DNA of 64,000 nt from Manduca sexta (Eukaryota; Arthropoda; Insecta; Lepidoptera; Sphingidae), in assembly GCF_014839805.1 (NCBI RefSeq), contig NC_051123.1:3702727-3766726 (forward strand), written 5' to 3'. The position numbers and the translations under genes are program-made. Every line of letters starts with the position of its first letter. Within the stretch, counting starts at the first letter, position 1. This document shows, piece by piece, positions 19,201 to 29,045 of this stretch. The notes beneath the pieces were generated by a model, which was not told the DNA's origin, ran no database searches, and worked only from the letters and a program-made list of their open reading frames with translations.

Positions 19201-21923
19201 CATCAGAAGCGTCATCGGAGTTGCCATCAGGACAGCTGTCGAGTTTGGCCTCGACATGGACCTCCCACAAAGATTTCCAGATCGACTTATTGGAAGCGGC
19301 CCGCATCCAGCGACCTCCTGCGAGTTTTATGTGGTCATCTGTCCAGCTATTTATATAAATACGTGAAGTAAAAACTCCTTTTAAGCACATTGCGCGTACG
19401 GAGGAGTGTGATATAATAATAATAATATCGGCCTGTATTTTTATACTGTCCCACTGTCGGGCAAAGGCCTCCTCTACTACTGAGAGGGATTAGGCATTAG
19501 TCCGCCACGCTGGCCTAGTGCGGATTGGTAGACTTCACACACCCTCGAAATTCCTATAGAGAACTTCATAGGTGTGTAGGTTTCCTCGCGATGTTTTCCT
19601 TCACAGTTAAAGCAAGCGATAATTCCCAAAGAATTCACACATAATTTTAGAAAAGTCAGAGGTGTGTGCCCTTGTTTGTTTCACAACCAACTAGGCTATC
19701 GCCGCTTTTAGAGAAGAAGTGTGAGATTTGGCATAATTAACTATTAATTATAAAGTGGCCCCACTGCGCCTGATGGTAAGTGGTGGGGTCCAATAGAATG
19801 TCAACAGACGAGAGATGATTACCCCTCGACAGTCGACATAATTATGCCGGCCTGTTGGAAAAGGGATATATAATTTGTAACACAAAATAATATTATTGGC
19901 ACTGACATGGATAAATCAATTGATTAATAAAATCGATGTCTCAAGTACATTCCACGTAACAGTTACATAAGTATAAATAACTAAAGGTACCTATAATGGT
20001 AATTTAATGTATATTTTATTGTAATTTACTTTCCAAAGTTATTGCTTATGCGTGAAACACATATTTGTAATGTTTGATGATACTTTTTATGTTTTGATTG
20101 GTGTCATGGCAACGTGTATGAGTTGTGGAAAAAATATTAAATATGAAGATCTCGTCATTCAGTAAGTTAAAAAATGGGACTTAAAATAATATAATAATAT
20201 CAGCCCTGTATTATATACTGTCCCACTGCTAGGCACGGGCATCCTCGTAACTACTGAGAGGGATTAGGCCTCAGTCTACCACGCTGGCCTAGTGTGGATT
20301 GGTAGACTTCACACACATTCAAAATTCATATAGAGAATTCCTCAAGTATGCAAGTTTCCTCACGATGTTTTCCTTCACCGTTAATGCATTTTTTTAGAAA
20401 AGTCAGAGGTGTGTGCCCTTGGGATTTGAACCTGCGGACATTCGTCTCGGCAGTCCGTTCCACAACCAACTAATCTATCACCCCTTAGATACATTGAATA
20501 ATTAAAAAAAAAACATATCATTGTATATATTATTATTAACGCAAAATAAAAAATATGACTCATGAGTTGGCTGATGAGCCGTTTAATTTAGTTCAAATTA
20601 GATCATTGGTTTAGCTTGCCATAAAAGAGTCCTAAATTTTTGGGTCTCTTCAATGCAGTTTATACCTTTTGGCTCCGGCTTTGTTTAATGTATGGGCCAA
20701 GAAGGGCCCCGTAAAGCTCGGGGGTCCCGTATCACAGATACGGCTGATACAGCAGAAGCTACGACCCTGAGTTGGATATATTACGAAAGAACCGGATTTA
20801 ATATAATGCTATGTTTAAACTTTAAGCAAAGTTATGTAATATGGATGTCTCGGTTGCATAATCTAAAGAAATATATTGGATATGCAGATAAATTATGTCG
20901 GTACAAGGAAAGACAGCTCTGATATTGACATTAGAAAGTAGTTTTTTGCTTGCGACTTCTTCCATTAACAAGTATTTTATAAGGACAAAAGTAAAGCTGT
21001 GTCCACACGATGCCTACACTTGGACAGGTTTGCAAAATTCATTTATATCCTACATCAATGACACATGAATATGATGACTTGGGTACCGACGCTGCGTCAG
21101 AGATTTAGGAATTCGACGGACACAACCAAGTCGCTGCCTAGTCCAAGGAAATAATATGGCTGTCGTTTATATTACATAGGGCTTATGTATCTTCCTTTTA
21201 GTATTCAGTGGAATATTCTTTAGTTGGTCATTTTCCTTGATTCATAGATTTCATCTTGAGTAATGGCTGTGCTACTACAGCGAGCTAAATTTCAAGTGCT
21301 TCTGCAATTATTACGTTTTAATCAGTATTTTATATTATAGGCAAAGGAAAATTAATAAAAATCTGGAATTTCTTTTTGTCTATCCCATTAGGCTCTATAA
21401 GTGCAGAGTTGATTCGATAATCGATCCGATATTGTTTTGTGAAAAATATCGGATTTATTCAAAAGTACTATACATCAATGAAAATTTTGACCGTCTATGT
21501 GCTAACGGGCAACAAGCTAAACATCTTTGTTCTTAAGCGGGGTTTAGATTAGAAAGAATACTTGCAGAAAATAATATTGATAACTGGCTGCAGTTTAATA
21601 CCAATCCGCGTGTATGAATAAAAGACGAAATAAAATATTTGAAAGATATTAAAGTGAGTATATTAAATACGGGAACAACAAGAGCTTTAATTACAAATAT
21701 ATCGATTGTAGTACTGTTTACAGACATTAAATTTTCGTCATTATTTCTATAATAACTCACCAATTCCAGCTTCGACCAAATGTGGTTGCTTCTGGAACCA
21801 GTCTAAGATAGCGTCTATGTCTTCCTGTAAGGTACTCTCTTTTAATCCCAGTTCTGCTCTGATCTCCTGCATATCTTCCTCGGAGCATGGGTACAGAGGA
21901 TGTGGACCCTCGAGGAGCGACAT
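9665..21923 (-). CDS. Gene 1: CRAL-TRIO (SEC14-like) lipid-binding protein, alpha-tocopherol-transfer-protein-like, 310 aa, six coding exons
   Basis: The coding sequence joins, in transcription order, 21761-21923, 16544-16703, 14238-14352, 13352-13483, 12506-12719 and 9665-9813. The sum is 933 nt, an exact open frame of 310 codons plus TAA. All five introns are GT-AG, with phases 1, 2, 0, 0, 1. Residues about 15-105 form the CRAL_TRIO_N helices (VERMLVISKGSMEKTKRRID). Residues about 125-260 form the CRAL-TRIO ligand pocket, with RVHAIHIINAIP and the family hallmark LPEDYGG at 246-252, then a charged tail. There is no signal peptide or membrane segment, so a cytosolic protein is expected. Family knowledge: these proteins bind and shuttle small hydrophobic molecules; the ligand here is unknown. 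The start was chosen at the ATG directly after a TTTCAG acceptor, so an upstream exon is likely (see 33919-33966). The nearest canonical AATAAA I noticed downstream is at 8820-8825, with repeat B between; a CATAAA variant lies near 9579. The exon model is secure; the exact N-terminus is less so. Confidence 0.9.
10115..10278 (+). mobile_element. SINE C, 3' portion
   Basis: Contains GATATGGCGATAGGCTCGCC and GGGACGGAACACAC, the body of family C, without its tRNA-like head. Lies in the last intron of gene 1. Confidence 0.65.
10480..10740 (-). repeat. SINE C-related copy
   Basis: Minus strand carries a box-B-like GGTTCGATCC and CAGACTCTTGA-type blocks. Its outer part shares CCAAGAAGGGCCCC with 20690-20760. 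Confidence 0.45.
11190..11480 (+). mobile_element. SINE-like repeat D
   Basis: Nearly complete copy: CATATGTGAGAGTACGCCTG, CACCGCAATGTCTATTTCTG, CATCTCATGTCTCAGAATTG, CTCGTCTCATCATTCAAAGC, then poly-A. In the last intron of gene 1. Confidence 0.75.
12163..12364 (+). repeat. Repeat B
   Basis: Lacks the first bases; carries GATGATTACCCCTCGGCAGT and CCGGATATACACAGGCTGAT and ends TATCCTACCACTACCAC. It lies about 140 bp from the gene 1 exon at 12506. Confidence 0.7.
12506..12719 (-). CDS. Gene 1, fifth coding exon (core of CRAL-TRIO pocket)
   Basis: Acceptor TTGGTTTCAG, donor GTGAGT. 214 nt, phase 0 in, one base out. It holds RVHAIHIINAIP, the gate helix FLKQFFSPKIMDRLIIHD and LPEDYGG. The 214-nt length is the same in all three genes. 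Confidence 0.93.
12883..13036 (-). mobile_element. Helitron 3' end, truncated
   Basis: Minus strand ends GCGAAGCCGCGAACAAAAA then CTAG|T, the hairpin end of a common lepidopteran Helitron. The 5' part is missing where a SINE A fragment begins. Confidence 0.6.
13037..13252 (+). mobile_element. SINE A, 5'-truncated, ending in (TA)n
   Basis: Starts in the body at TATGTGTGTATTCTTTG with no tRNA head, and ends GAGCTGATATATA, running into a TA microsatellite (about 13250-13277). It stops only about 75 bp from a gene 1 exon. Confidence 0.75.
13352..13483 (-). CDS. Gene 1, fourth coding exon
   Basis: Acceptor after a T-rich tract, TTTTTTTTTTAG; donor GTGAGT. 132 nt, phase 0 at both ends. It encodes LKYDYFLSDIWIVDMKNTGF, the beta-strand and loop part of the lipid pocket. 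Confidence 0.9.
13531..13759. mobile_element. MITE M
   Basis: Ends CAGGGTCATTTTGACATCGC and, in inverse, GCAATGTCAAAATTATG; AAATGAAACCACATA is mirrored as TGTGATTTCATTT. Sits in a gene 1 intron. Confidence 0.7.
14238..14352 (-). CDS. Gene 1, third coding exon
   Basis: Acceptor TTTGTTCCAG, donor GTAAGC. 115 nt, entered after two bases of a codon and left in phase 0. It encodes MSIPKLYKGKRLTLVKF and the start of the CRAL-TRIO fold. The length equals the matching exon of gene 2. Confidence 0.88.
15003..15337 (+). mobile_element. SINE A, full length
   Basis: Head GCGGCGATAGCCTAGTTGGG with box A; box B here reads GGTTAAAATCC. Body and (ATT)n tail complete. Lies in a gene 1 intron. Confidence 0.85.
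15348..15432 (-). repeat. Repeat B, fragment
   Basis: Keeps only the CTTACCATCAGGTG end region and the CTCTTGTCAGTCGA block. Confidence 0.6.
15645..15790 (+). repeat. MITE G, half copy
   Basis: Carries CAGATTTTATCGTGGTTTTT, ACATTTTGAAGATTTTGCAG and TTCATGGTCTCGGGGCGGAC of the left arm; the right arm is absent. Confidence 0.5.
15979..16492 (+). mobile_element. SINE C, split by a hAT-type MITE
   Basis: Parts 15979-16134 and 16412-16492 make one C copy: head ACTGCCTCCAAGCGTAGTTG, body AATATGGCGATAGCCTGCCC, end GGTACGGAACACACAAGGCG. The inserted block is bounded by an 8-bp direct repeat. Confidence 0.7.
16135..16403. mobile_element. Non-autonomous hAT element (269 bp) with 8-bp TSD
   Basis: Flanked by GCATAACG at 16127-16134 and 16404-16411. 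It begins CAGCCATACTCAACCTGCAG and ends AGTTGACTGTTCTATGGCTA, so the ends CAGCCATA and TAGCCATA mirror each other. CAG...CTCAACCT starts and 8-bp duplications are characteristic of hAT transposons. No transposase frame. Confidence 0.8.
16544..16703 (-). CDS. Gene 1, coding exon with CRAL_TRIO_N helices
   Basis: Acceptor TTGTCCACAG, donor GTAAGT. 160 nt, entered in phase 1 and left with two bases of a codon. It contains MEKTKRRIDNYYKYRG, the equivalent of the usual ERAKxxxDxxxxxR helix of CRAL_TRIO_N. Confidence 0.9.
16860..17033 (+). pseudogene. LINE ORF2 C-terminal fragment
   Basis: The frame reads SASYVILECGGAAQRAEILG and SLREACRGTRKILHF, an in-frame TAG, then KELGWLDP. HxLLECxxxxxxR...LGxxxSL...LLxFxKxLGWL is the usual C-terminal zinc/tail region of Jockey/R1-type retrotransposons. 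Interrupted and short, lying in a gene 1 intron. Confidence 0.65.
17471..17797 (+). repeat. Repeat K, copy 2
   Basis: Second copy of the element at 2018-2338, in the same orientation. It has a clear TATA box (ATTATATAAGAGC) after GTGTACGGAGTGGCGCTC. Copy 1 reads TATAATATAAAAACG here. It lies in the first recognised intron of gene 1. Confidence 0.6.
18173..18496 (+). mobile_element. SINE A, nearly full length
   Basis: Head GCGGCGATAGTTGGGCGTGG with a small deletion in box A; box B GGTTTAAATCC; tail (ATT)n. Confidence 0.82.
19005..19345 (+). repeat. Repeat F, chimeric copy
   Basis: F blocks ATCATCATCAGCCGCAGGAT and GGAAGCGGCCCGCATCCAGC, as at 63115-63316, are separated here by about 200 bp of other sequence (about 19050-19250). 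That insert reads on the minus strand as an acidic run (PDGNSDDASDDSADDVSNCG). Confidence 0.5.
19411..19708 (-). mobile_element. SINE A, nearly full length
   Basis: Tail ATAATAATAATA at the left, tRNA-like head ending at GCTATCGCCGCT on the right. The usual box B region is shortened. Confidence 0.8.
19752..19870 (+). repeat. Repeat B, 5' half
   Basis: Runs from AAAGTGGCCCCACTGCGCCT to CCGGCCTGTTGGAAAAGGG and stops abruptly. Confidence 0.65.
20189..20486 (-). mobile_element. SINE A
   Basis: Full body with box B (GGTTCAAATCC on the minus strand); a small deletion removes part of the CGATAATTCACAAAG region. Confidence 0.82.
20690..20760 (+). repeat. Short repeat fragment shared with 10.67-10.74 kb
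   Basis: GGGCCAAGAAGGGCCCC, followed by GGGGGTCCCGTATC and GATACGGC, recurs at 10672-10735 with few changes. Confidence 0.45.
21761..21923 (-). CDS. Gene 1, first recognised coding exon
   Basis: Begins at ATG immediately after an acceptor (TTTCTTTCAG) and ends with one base of a split codon before GTGAGT. It encodes the N-terminal 54 residues, starting MSLLEGPHPLYP, with the helix AILDWFQKQPHLVEAGI. The length of 163 nt equals the first exon of gene 2. Confidence 0.88.
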
Positions 21924-21995
21924 CTGAAAGAAAAATCCATTTAAAGTTTCTAGAAGTTTCTACTAGGGAGTTCTACAACGAACGTAGATTTTTTT

Positions 21996-22236
21996 AATAG
22001 GGGCAGGGCAAAGACATCCTAAAACACCTGATGGTAAGTGTAGTGGGGACCAACAGAATTTTGAGTGACAAGAGATAATTACTCCTTGACAGTCAACACA
22101 ATTATGCCGGCCTGTTTGAATTGGTTATACACAGGCTGATCTCAGAACGCGACTTACGGGGGCTACTGTGGCGGATTGTAACACCTTGTGTACACTGGTC
22201 GCTATCCGGGCGGATATAAAATAAATCCTACCACCA
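21996..22236 (+). repeat. Repeat B, complete
   Basis: From the GGGCAGGGCAAAGACATCC start to GGGCGGATATAAAATAAATC. It lies about 70 bp upstream of the first recognised coding exon of gene 1. Confidence 0.65.
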
Positions 22237-22533
22237 GAAAAACTACGATAGATATAACTCATAACATTTAACCTTTACTCTAAGGTTACTGTCATGGTAT
22301 GCATGGGTTCATAATATCTAGTTCGATATGTAAAACACGCTGTTAAACTTCTAGCTTCCGGCAACACCTATCAAGGCCTTGCCAAGGTTCAATTTCGCAC
22401 AAATTCCAAGCTTTTCTGCAATCATCCGGTTTGCGTGCGTCTAGTTTACATAATTAAGTTTTATGACTATTTTTATATATGGGTTTTTAGTAATCTTCTA
22501 AATTATTTTATTGTTTCTGCCCTAATATTCTTA

Positions 22534-22831
22534 CTAGCCTTTGCTCGCGGCTCCGTCGGTGAAAAAGCTTTTCGAGTATGAAAGTCTTGCTTTATATTTT
22601 CCCGGGATAAAAATCCTATAACACTCAAGAGTATTGTAGCCTCCTATTTGGAGGTCGCTAGATGCGGATCGCTTTCATAGGTCGATCTGGAAATCTTTGT
22701 GCGAGGCCCATATTCAGCAGTGGACATCCTGCGGCTGATGAGGATGATTATTGGGTCAAAATTCAAAATCGGTTTCGTAGTTCCTGAGATTAACGCGTTC
22801 ATACAAATTCTTCAACTTAATATTATATAGA
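22534..22831 (-). mobile_element. Small Helitron carrying a repeat F fragment
   Basis: Minus strand begins A|TCTATATAATATTAAGT and ends GCGAGCAAAGGCTAG|T. Inside, about 22636-22748 is a fragment of repeat F (CAGCAGTGGACATCCTGCGG on the plus strand), a nested or captured piece. Confidence 0.6.
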
Positions 22832-22931
22832 TATGAAAGTTTGTGTAGATGTTGAATTGTTTATTAGAGGCAAATATACATAAAAAGGACAACTGAAAAT
22901 ATATGTAGCTAATGCTAAAATATTTGTATAC

Positions 22932-23150
22932 GTCTAGATAGCGACCACCACACAAGGTGTTAAACACGCTATGATCCACGTAAGTTTGTGGCGTTTTGGG
23001 ATCAGCCTGTATATATCCGGTTTAAACAGGCCGGCATAATTATGCCAACTGGCGACGGATAGTCATGTCATCGAGAGTCGACACTCTATGGACCCATCTT
23101 CCCTTACTACCGGGTGCAGTGGGTTCTCTTCCCCATGCCCTTAAAAACAC
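22932..23150 (-). repeat. Repeat B
   Basis: GATAGCGACCACCACACAAG, GGGATCAGCCTGTATATATC and CCCTTACTACCGGGTGCAGT appear in the inverse order expected for a minus-strand copy. Confidence 0.7.
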
Positions 23151-23486
23151 ACACAGATATGCCTAAATTAACGTACTATATTTACAGGAAAAATTACACC
23201 GTAGAATTTTTATTCAAAGGAGAAACTTTATATTCGGCGTATGCGCAAAACAAACTAAATATCGAAATATTATATCAGACTTTTTATCATTTCCGCCACT
23301 GATCAGATTAATAAGTTACATATTCGCTTCGCATTAATATATCTATATATATGAAAGTTGTAACTGATGCCTGTACATTATGGTTATTGAAGAAAAACTA
23401 ATAAATGGTGTCTATTAGAGCAACAGAAGCCAAACCAAAATTGTGTTTAGAATTTTGTCTGTCTGTATCAAAATGAAACTATTTTT

Positions 23487-23632
23487 CGGATTTTATCGCG
23501 GTTTTAATATTTAAGTTTTCTCCCGACGTTTCGAAGACTTTGCAGCCTTCGTGGTCACGGGGAAAGGAGGGAATGAGCCGAAAAATGGTTTAATTTTAAT
23601 GTCTATCATTCGCGTAAACATAAGAAATCATT
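23487..23632. mobile_element. MITE G, short form
   Basis: CGGATTTTATCGCGGTTTTA and CTCCCGACGTTTCGAAGACT are followed by TTCGCGTAAACATAAGAAAT, the outer end of the family in inverse. Confidence 0.55.
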
Positions 23633-24037
23633 ATGTCTGTCTGTATGTTTGTACACGCATCAGGCATAAACTACTGCATGGCATAATTTAAAATAAAGAC
23701 CCAATTTTATCGTAATGAAATACTAAGTGGGATTTTTATCCCTAAAAACTGTTTTACGTGGGAGCCGCGAGGAAAAGTTAGTTTTTAATAATACATTTAA
23801 AATGCATATGTTAATATGTTGCATTCATATTCACGAATAAATTAATATTTCATTTTTTGTATTACAGTTCTCATGTATAAATAAACAATGCATGTTTTTT
23901 TCCTCTACGCATCAGTGATCTTCAATTAATTGTTATATTTTCATGAAATTATGTATAATTTTACAATTTATAATTAATGCATATTATAATGTATATAAAA
24001 CAACAATTTTATTTAAACATTGCGATAAAAACGCTCA

Positions 24038-24130
24038 CTCCTATCACATCATGGAGTGGAACACACTAGGCTATAACTGGGGCATCCGCTGGTAGTGCCT
24101 CTGCCTACCCTTTCGGTGATAAAGATGATG
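24038..24130 (+). mobile_element. SINE C, 3' fragment
   Basis: CCTATCACATCATGGAGTGG through ACCCTTTCGGTGATAAAGAT of the C body. Confidence 0.55.
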
Positions 24131-24696
24131 ATTGGTGATAAAGAGACGGGAGATGCGGTTTTTTATATTCGCTAAAGAATTAAACGAGTTTGCCTTTAAC
24201 AATCTAAATATATCGAGCTTAAAATAATTAAAACGCATTCAGTGACACAACAAATTTTTAATTAGATACTCGCATTTTTAAATTGTCGCCTTTTTACTTA
24301 GAAATAACTATAATTGATACGTCATTAACTTGAATTATTTTGTACTATAAAAATATTATATAACAGCTTGAGAATATTAAATAGACTATTTCATTGTTAT
24401 CTTACTTGTGTTAAATGACATATTTGTTGACGATGTTTGGATTTTAATAACGCAGGAACTGCTAAACCGTTATGGCTGAAATTCGGCACACAAAGACACC
24501 GTGTCCGAGATTAACATATAGGTTATTTTATCCCGAAAATTACGCTATATATTTTGCCGGGATAAAAGCCTAAGCTCTCAAGCTATTTCCCTACCAAATT
24601 TTATCAAAATCAGTTCAGCCACGAAAGCATAACAGATAGACAAAGTTACTTTCTCTTTTGTTAGAATGTATGAAAAATTCGATAATAACTTTTTTT

Positions 24697-24800
24697 TATG
24701 TGGGACGGCAAATTGCCCCCAATACCATCAGGAGGGTAAGTGGAGTCGAGTCCAATAGAATGTCGACTGACGAGAGTTGGTTACCCCATGGCAAGCGTCA
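24697..24800 (+). repeat. Repeat B, fragment
   Basis: GGGACGGCAAATTGCCCCC to GAGAGTTGGTTACCCC, then it stops. Confidence 0.55.
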
Positions 24801-24939
24801 CAGTTAGTTATTTTTTTATTGTAAAATAACTTGTTATTGTATAGACACTGTTAACAATGCCACGTATTAATTATATCGTTTTTGATAAAAATTGCATAAT
24901 TCTCATCTTATTGGTTTAAAGGAGGTTGAAACTTTCGTA

Positions 24940-25382
24940 CTAAGGCCTTCGAGCAAAATGGCGCGCTCACCTTTTTTTTAAAAGTTATTTATTCCAAATT
25001 TAAAATACTCATAGAAAAACAAAATTCTACAATATGTTACCTCAACTACATCAATATGTTTGTTTCATGAATTTAGTAATGAAAATGCCGCTGAAATTTT
25101 GATTCCGTGCATCTCCTAAAAAAACATCATTTTTATTTGCAATCAATATTATTAAATTAACAATAAGGAATATCTACCCTTAAAGACCACATAATTATAA
25201 TTTTCAGCTACCATTAAAAAAACAGTTTAATAAGAAATATTTTGATAGCTAAACATTTTCAAAAAGACCTATAATATTTTTTTTTAGGGAAATATTCGTA
25301 AATATTTGCATATTCCCGTAACTTGTGCGCCGAAAAAGCATGGTAATAATGTTCAAGGCCATTTGCTCGGGGGAGTGTCTTA
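24940..25382. mobile_element. Possible DNA element with inverted ends
   Basis: TTCGAGCAAAATGGCGCGC on the left and GGCCATTTGCTCGGGG on the right are imperfect inverse matches about 400 bp apart, with AT-rich filling. No target duplication was established. Confidence 0.3.
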
Positions 25383-25650
25383 AGTTGTTTATAATCTATA
25401 ATCTTTGATTTTTAAATTGTTTAACAGGGGTGTAGATGATGAAATACGAGATTGAGAGAAGTGGAAGAAAAAAAGGTTAGTAAAAAATTAAATAAGGATT
25501 TCTATTTAAAAAATCTATGCATTTAATGTAACGTATAAAATATTAACTTCTACAAAGCAGACTACACCAATAATCATAGACTCTCGAAACGTAAATATCG
25601 CAAACAATTTCATAACATATAAGTGAAATTTCAAAATCGGCTATAAGTAT

Positions 25651-25976
25651 ATAATAATAATATCAGCCCTGTATTATATACTTGCCCATTGCTGAGCTCG
25701 GGCCTCCTCTACTACTTAGAGGGATTAGGCCTTAGTACACCACGATGGCCTAGTGCGGATTGGTAGACTTCACACACCTTCGAAATTCCTATAGAGAACT
25801 TCTCAGATGTGCAGGTTTCCTCACAACGTTTTCCTTCACCGTTAAAGCGAACGATAAATTCACATAGAATACACACATTATTTTTAGAAAAGTCAGAGGT
25901 GTGTGCCCTTGGGATTTGAACCTGCGGACATTCGTCTTGGCAGTCCGTTCCACACCGAACTAGGCTATCGCCGCTA
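25651..25976 (-). mobile_element. SINE A, full length
   Basis: Minus-strand head GCGGCGATAGCCTAGTTCGG with intact box A and box B; tail (ATT)n. Confidence 0.85.
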
Positions 25977-26463
25977 TTAATATGTATATATTTTTTAAAA
26001 ATTATCACGCTTTTATTTTGATTATGTAAATAATATTTTGATTTATTTCACCAATTTTTTTTCAAATACGGACTTTATAAAATTTTACTTTTTAAATTTC
26101 TTTCCAAATAAAATATTTGAAATTAGCATCATTTAATTTGTTACAAAGTATTCTGGTACAATATAATTCACTGATAATATAATAAACTCACCTTAATTCA
26201 ATTAAATAATCCACTAAAACACGTCTATCTCAAAAGGCACTCTACAATGTTTTGATACATAAATCCTTAAACAGATAAATATGTAGTGGCGAAACTTGTT
26301 TGACCTCCGACTTACTAATTATTCTAGACAATAAACTGTTTTAAATCTGCGTATTATTTGTGTTTTTATGATGAAGTGTCTAAGGAATACTGTATATATC
26401 TTACATTGGGAGGCTCGACCGGGGCAAAACTACTTTTTTAAATTCATTGCTAATATGCATTTA

Positions 26464-26783
26464 TTAGCGGTGATAACCTAGTTGGTTGTACGGATTGCCG
26501 AGGCGAATGTCCGCAGGTTCAAATCCCAAGGACACACACCTCTGACTTTTCTAAAATTATGTGTTTATTCTTTGTGAATTATCGCTTGCTTTAACGGTGA
26601 AGGAATATTTCTTGAGCAAACTTGTACACTTGAGAAGTTTTCTAATTTTGATGGTATTTTAAGTCTGCCAATGCACACTGGGCCAGCGTGGTGGACTAAG
26701 GCCTAATCCCTCTCAGTAGTAGAGGAGGCCCGTGCCCAGTAGTGGGACAGTATATAATATAGTGCTGATATTATTATTATTTT
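26464..26783 (+). mobile_element. SINE A, full length
   Basis: Head TTAGCGGTGATAACCTAGTT with box B GGTTCAAATCC; tail GATATTATTATTATTTT. Confidence 0.83.
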
Positions 26784-27101
26784 ACTGTATTCTTTATGAC
26801 CTAATCAACGTAAGCGAAAATTATAGAGCTTTCAGTTACAATGCGATATATCAGAACATCGACACAGCATTAGTAATATATCGATATTTAATACGATATT
26901 TTGGCCATACGATCTGATCAACCTATTTCTGTATAAACATAACGCATTAACAGTTTGTATACCAATTTGAAATTATTATTATAATTTTTGGGATCCAAAT
27001 TGCATCATAACAAAAAAATTATAAAGATAGGGATGAAAAATATTGTAAACTATTTGGGTGGTTCAATATAATTTATAACTAATGTTACTTATGCCTGATT
27101 G

Positions 27102-27235
27102 TCTAGGAGGTGTAGTTGTATTACGTGAGCGTTACAACTCCGTTCAGATGTCTAGGTTCGAATTCCAGGTCGCGCGAAGTGATATTGGATTTTTATACTC
27201 AATATCAGCCAAGAGACCGATATTTGTGCCCGAAA
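27102..27235 (+). mobile_element. SINE C, tRNA-like head region
   Basis: Box A region GGAGGTGTAGTTGTATTACG and box B GGTTCGAATTCC, then CAATATCAGCCAAGAGACCG, ending in poly-A. Confidence 0.6.
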
Positions 27236-27304
27236 AAAAATGAAAATTATAATATATTTTGGCATTCATTTGAATCGTTTGTCTCTGTTTTTTTAACGCT
27301 TTGA

Positions 27305-27745
27305 ATTACGAGACGAGCTTGCCGTTTGCCTGGTGGTAAGCGATACGACCGCCCATAAACAGAAGAAACACCATCCAACACCTTAAATTACAAAGTTTTG
27401 CCCGATATGGCGATAGGCTCGCCCCCTATCACATCCTGGGACGGAACACACTCCGCGATAAGTGGGTGCCTTGGTTGCACCTCTGCATACCCCTTCGGGG
27501 ATAAATGCGTGATGATGTGTGTGTGTGTGTTTGGTATTCCACTGCGCTGGCCATCCTGAGACATGAGATATTAAATCTGATTATGTTCAGTCGTTACACT
27601 GACCACAATGTTCTTCAAACCGAAACATAACAGTGACTACACACTGCTGCTCGGCGGCAAAAGTAGAATTGCGTTAGTACCTACTACCTACCTAGGCGGA
27701 CTCTCACGTATGAGAGACCAATATATATATCTAAATATTCTTCCA
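27305..27745 (-). mobile_element. SINE-like repeat D, interrupted by a SINE C fragment
   Basis: D in minus orientation (GACGAGCTTGCCGTTTGCCT ... CATCCTGAGACATGAGATAT ... CCTAGGCGGACTCTCACGTA). Positions about 27402-27533 are a 5'-truncated SINE C ending in a TG run, inserted where D normally reads through GTATTGTTTGG. Confidence 0.65.
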
Positions 27746-28346
27746 TTAACAAAATTCTAATAAAGAGTGATATCAGCGAAAGTTCCATCAAAAATCTATG
27801 CAGCCGTTTCGGAGATTTACCAGAACAAGCAGATATCTAGATTTTTTTTAACTAACAGGCTTAATATCGATTTAAAAAAACATTATTTTAACATTATAGT
27901 CACTTAAATTTTATTTATTTATCAACTAGGTATAGCACGCGGCTTCTTCCGCATTATTATCTTATTCCGAATAAACTTAACCCCATTACAGAAGAATACG
28001 GACTTAATTGTTACTTAGAGACGAGATAGCTTTCTATTTATAAAACCATTATGAATATATTTTAAGTAATTTTACATACCTATATACATACTACAATTTA
28101 TAATATGTATGTGGAAAAATTCCTAAAAATCACGTGTCTACGACACGTTCTCAAATAAAGTGTGAAGTTTACGCCAAAAACGGCCTAATTGACACTTTTA
28201 AGCAAACACTTAAAATCTTGACTACATGAGTACTATAAGTGTATACTAATATTATTAAGAATAACTCTTACGCTATTCGTAAATGTCCCTAAATTAAATA
28301 AAGAGAAAAAAAATAACTGCCAATTTTTTTGTCATGCACGGTATCG

Positions 28347-28502
28347 TTAAGCCACTGCACCTGATGGTGAAAGTGGGGTCCAATAGAATATTGACTGACG
28401 ACAAATGATTACCGACGACAGTTCTGAAGGTAAGCAGACACTACAGACAGTTAGCTGGTGAAATTATGATGCCAATCGTCATAATTATGCCGGCCTTTTT
28501 AA
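28347..28502 (+). repeat. Repeat B, partial
   Basis: TCGTTAAGCCACTGCACCTG to ATAATTATGCCGGCC, with extra sequence in the middle. Confidence 0.5.
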
Positions 28503-28879
28503 AACCGAAAATGATATCCACAGTGATTTTGTCACAAATGTTATTTATATTTGGGAATTCCCCGTAAACTGTCATTAATGTTCTAACAACTAAAACTATT
28601 TGCTTAACGGCTACACACATTATTTGCAGTAATAATATCACTGTGTCTGCGAAGGAATAGGGAGGAGTGTGATCAGAGTAGTATAAATTGATGAAATCTT
28701 CCACCTAGTTCTTTTGGAAAGGTTTTGATTTTTGCGAATGACCGCTTGCTTAATATCAATGATCTCTGTACAATCTAGTTCCGAGCAACCCTTTAGATAA
28801 TTACGAATGGCCGCATGACGTTAACCGTCTTTGTAAAATTAAGTTCTGAGCTTATCTTCAAATAGATTTACGTAAAGCG

Positions 28880-28945
28880 TTGTACGATCTGGGGATCGAA
28901 CCCAGAGCCTTCTGCTGTGTAGTCTACTAACGCAACCAGTAGGCC
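28880..28945 (-). repeat. tRNA-like SINE head
   Basis: Minus strand reads GGTTCGATCCCCAG (box B) preceded by CTACTGGTTGCGTTAG. It lacks a convincing cloverleaf, so I take it as a SINE relic and not a tRNA gene. Confidence 0.4.
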
Positions 28946-28953
28946 AAAGAGAC

Positions 28954-29045
28954 TTGTTTTTAAGGGGAAGACCAATGGTACGTATCACCTGAGTGTGGTA
29001 GGTTTGTTTTTAAGGAGAAGACAAATGGTACGTTATACCTGTGTG
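28954..29045 (+). repeat. Two tandem units of about 55 bp
   Basis: TTGTTTTTAAGGGGAAGACC ... GGTACGTATCACCTGAG is repeated as TTGTTTTTAAGGAGAAGACA ... GGTACGTTATACCTGTG. Confidence 0.6.

Noticed and set aside
25712..26008. 98-codon open frame on the minus strand, similar to one at 46464-46712
   Set aside because: Both are readings of SINE A (the CGTDCRDECPQVQIPRAHTS type), so the similarity reflects the repeat and not a protein family.
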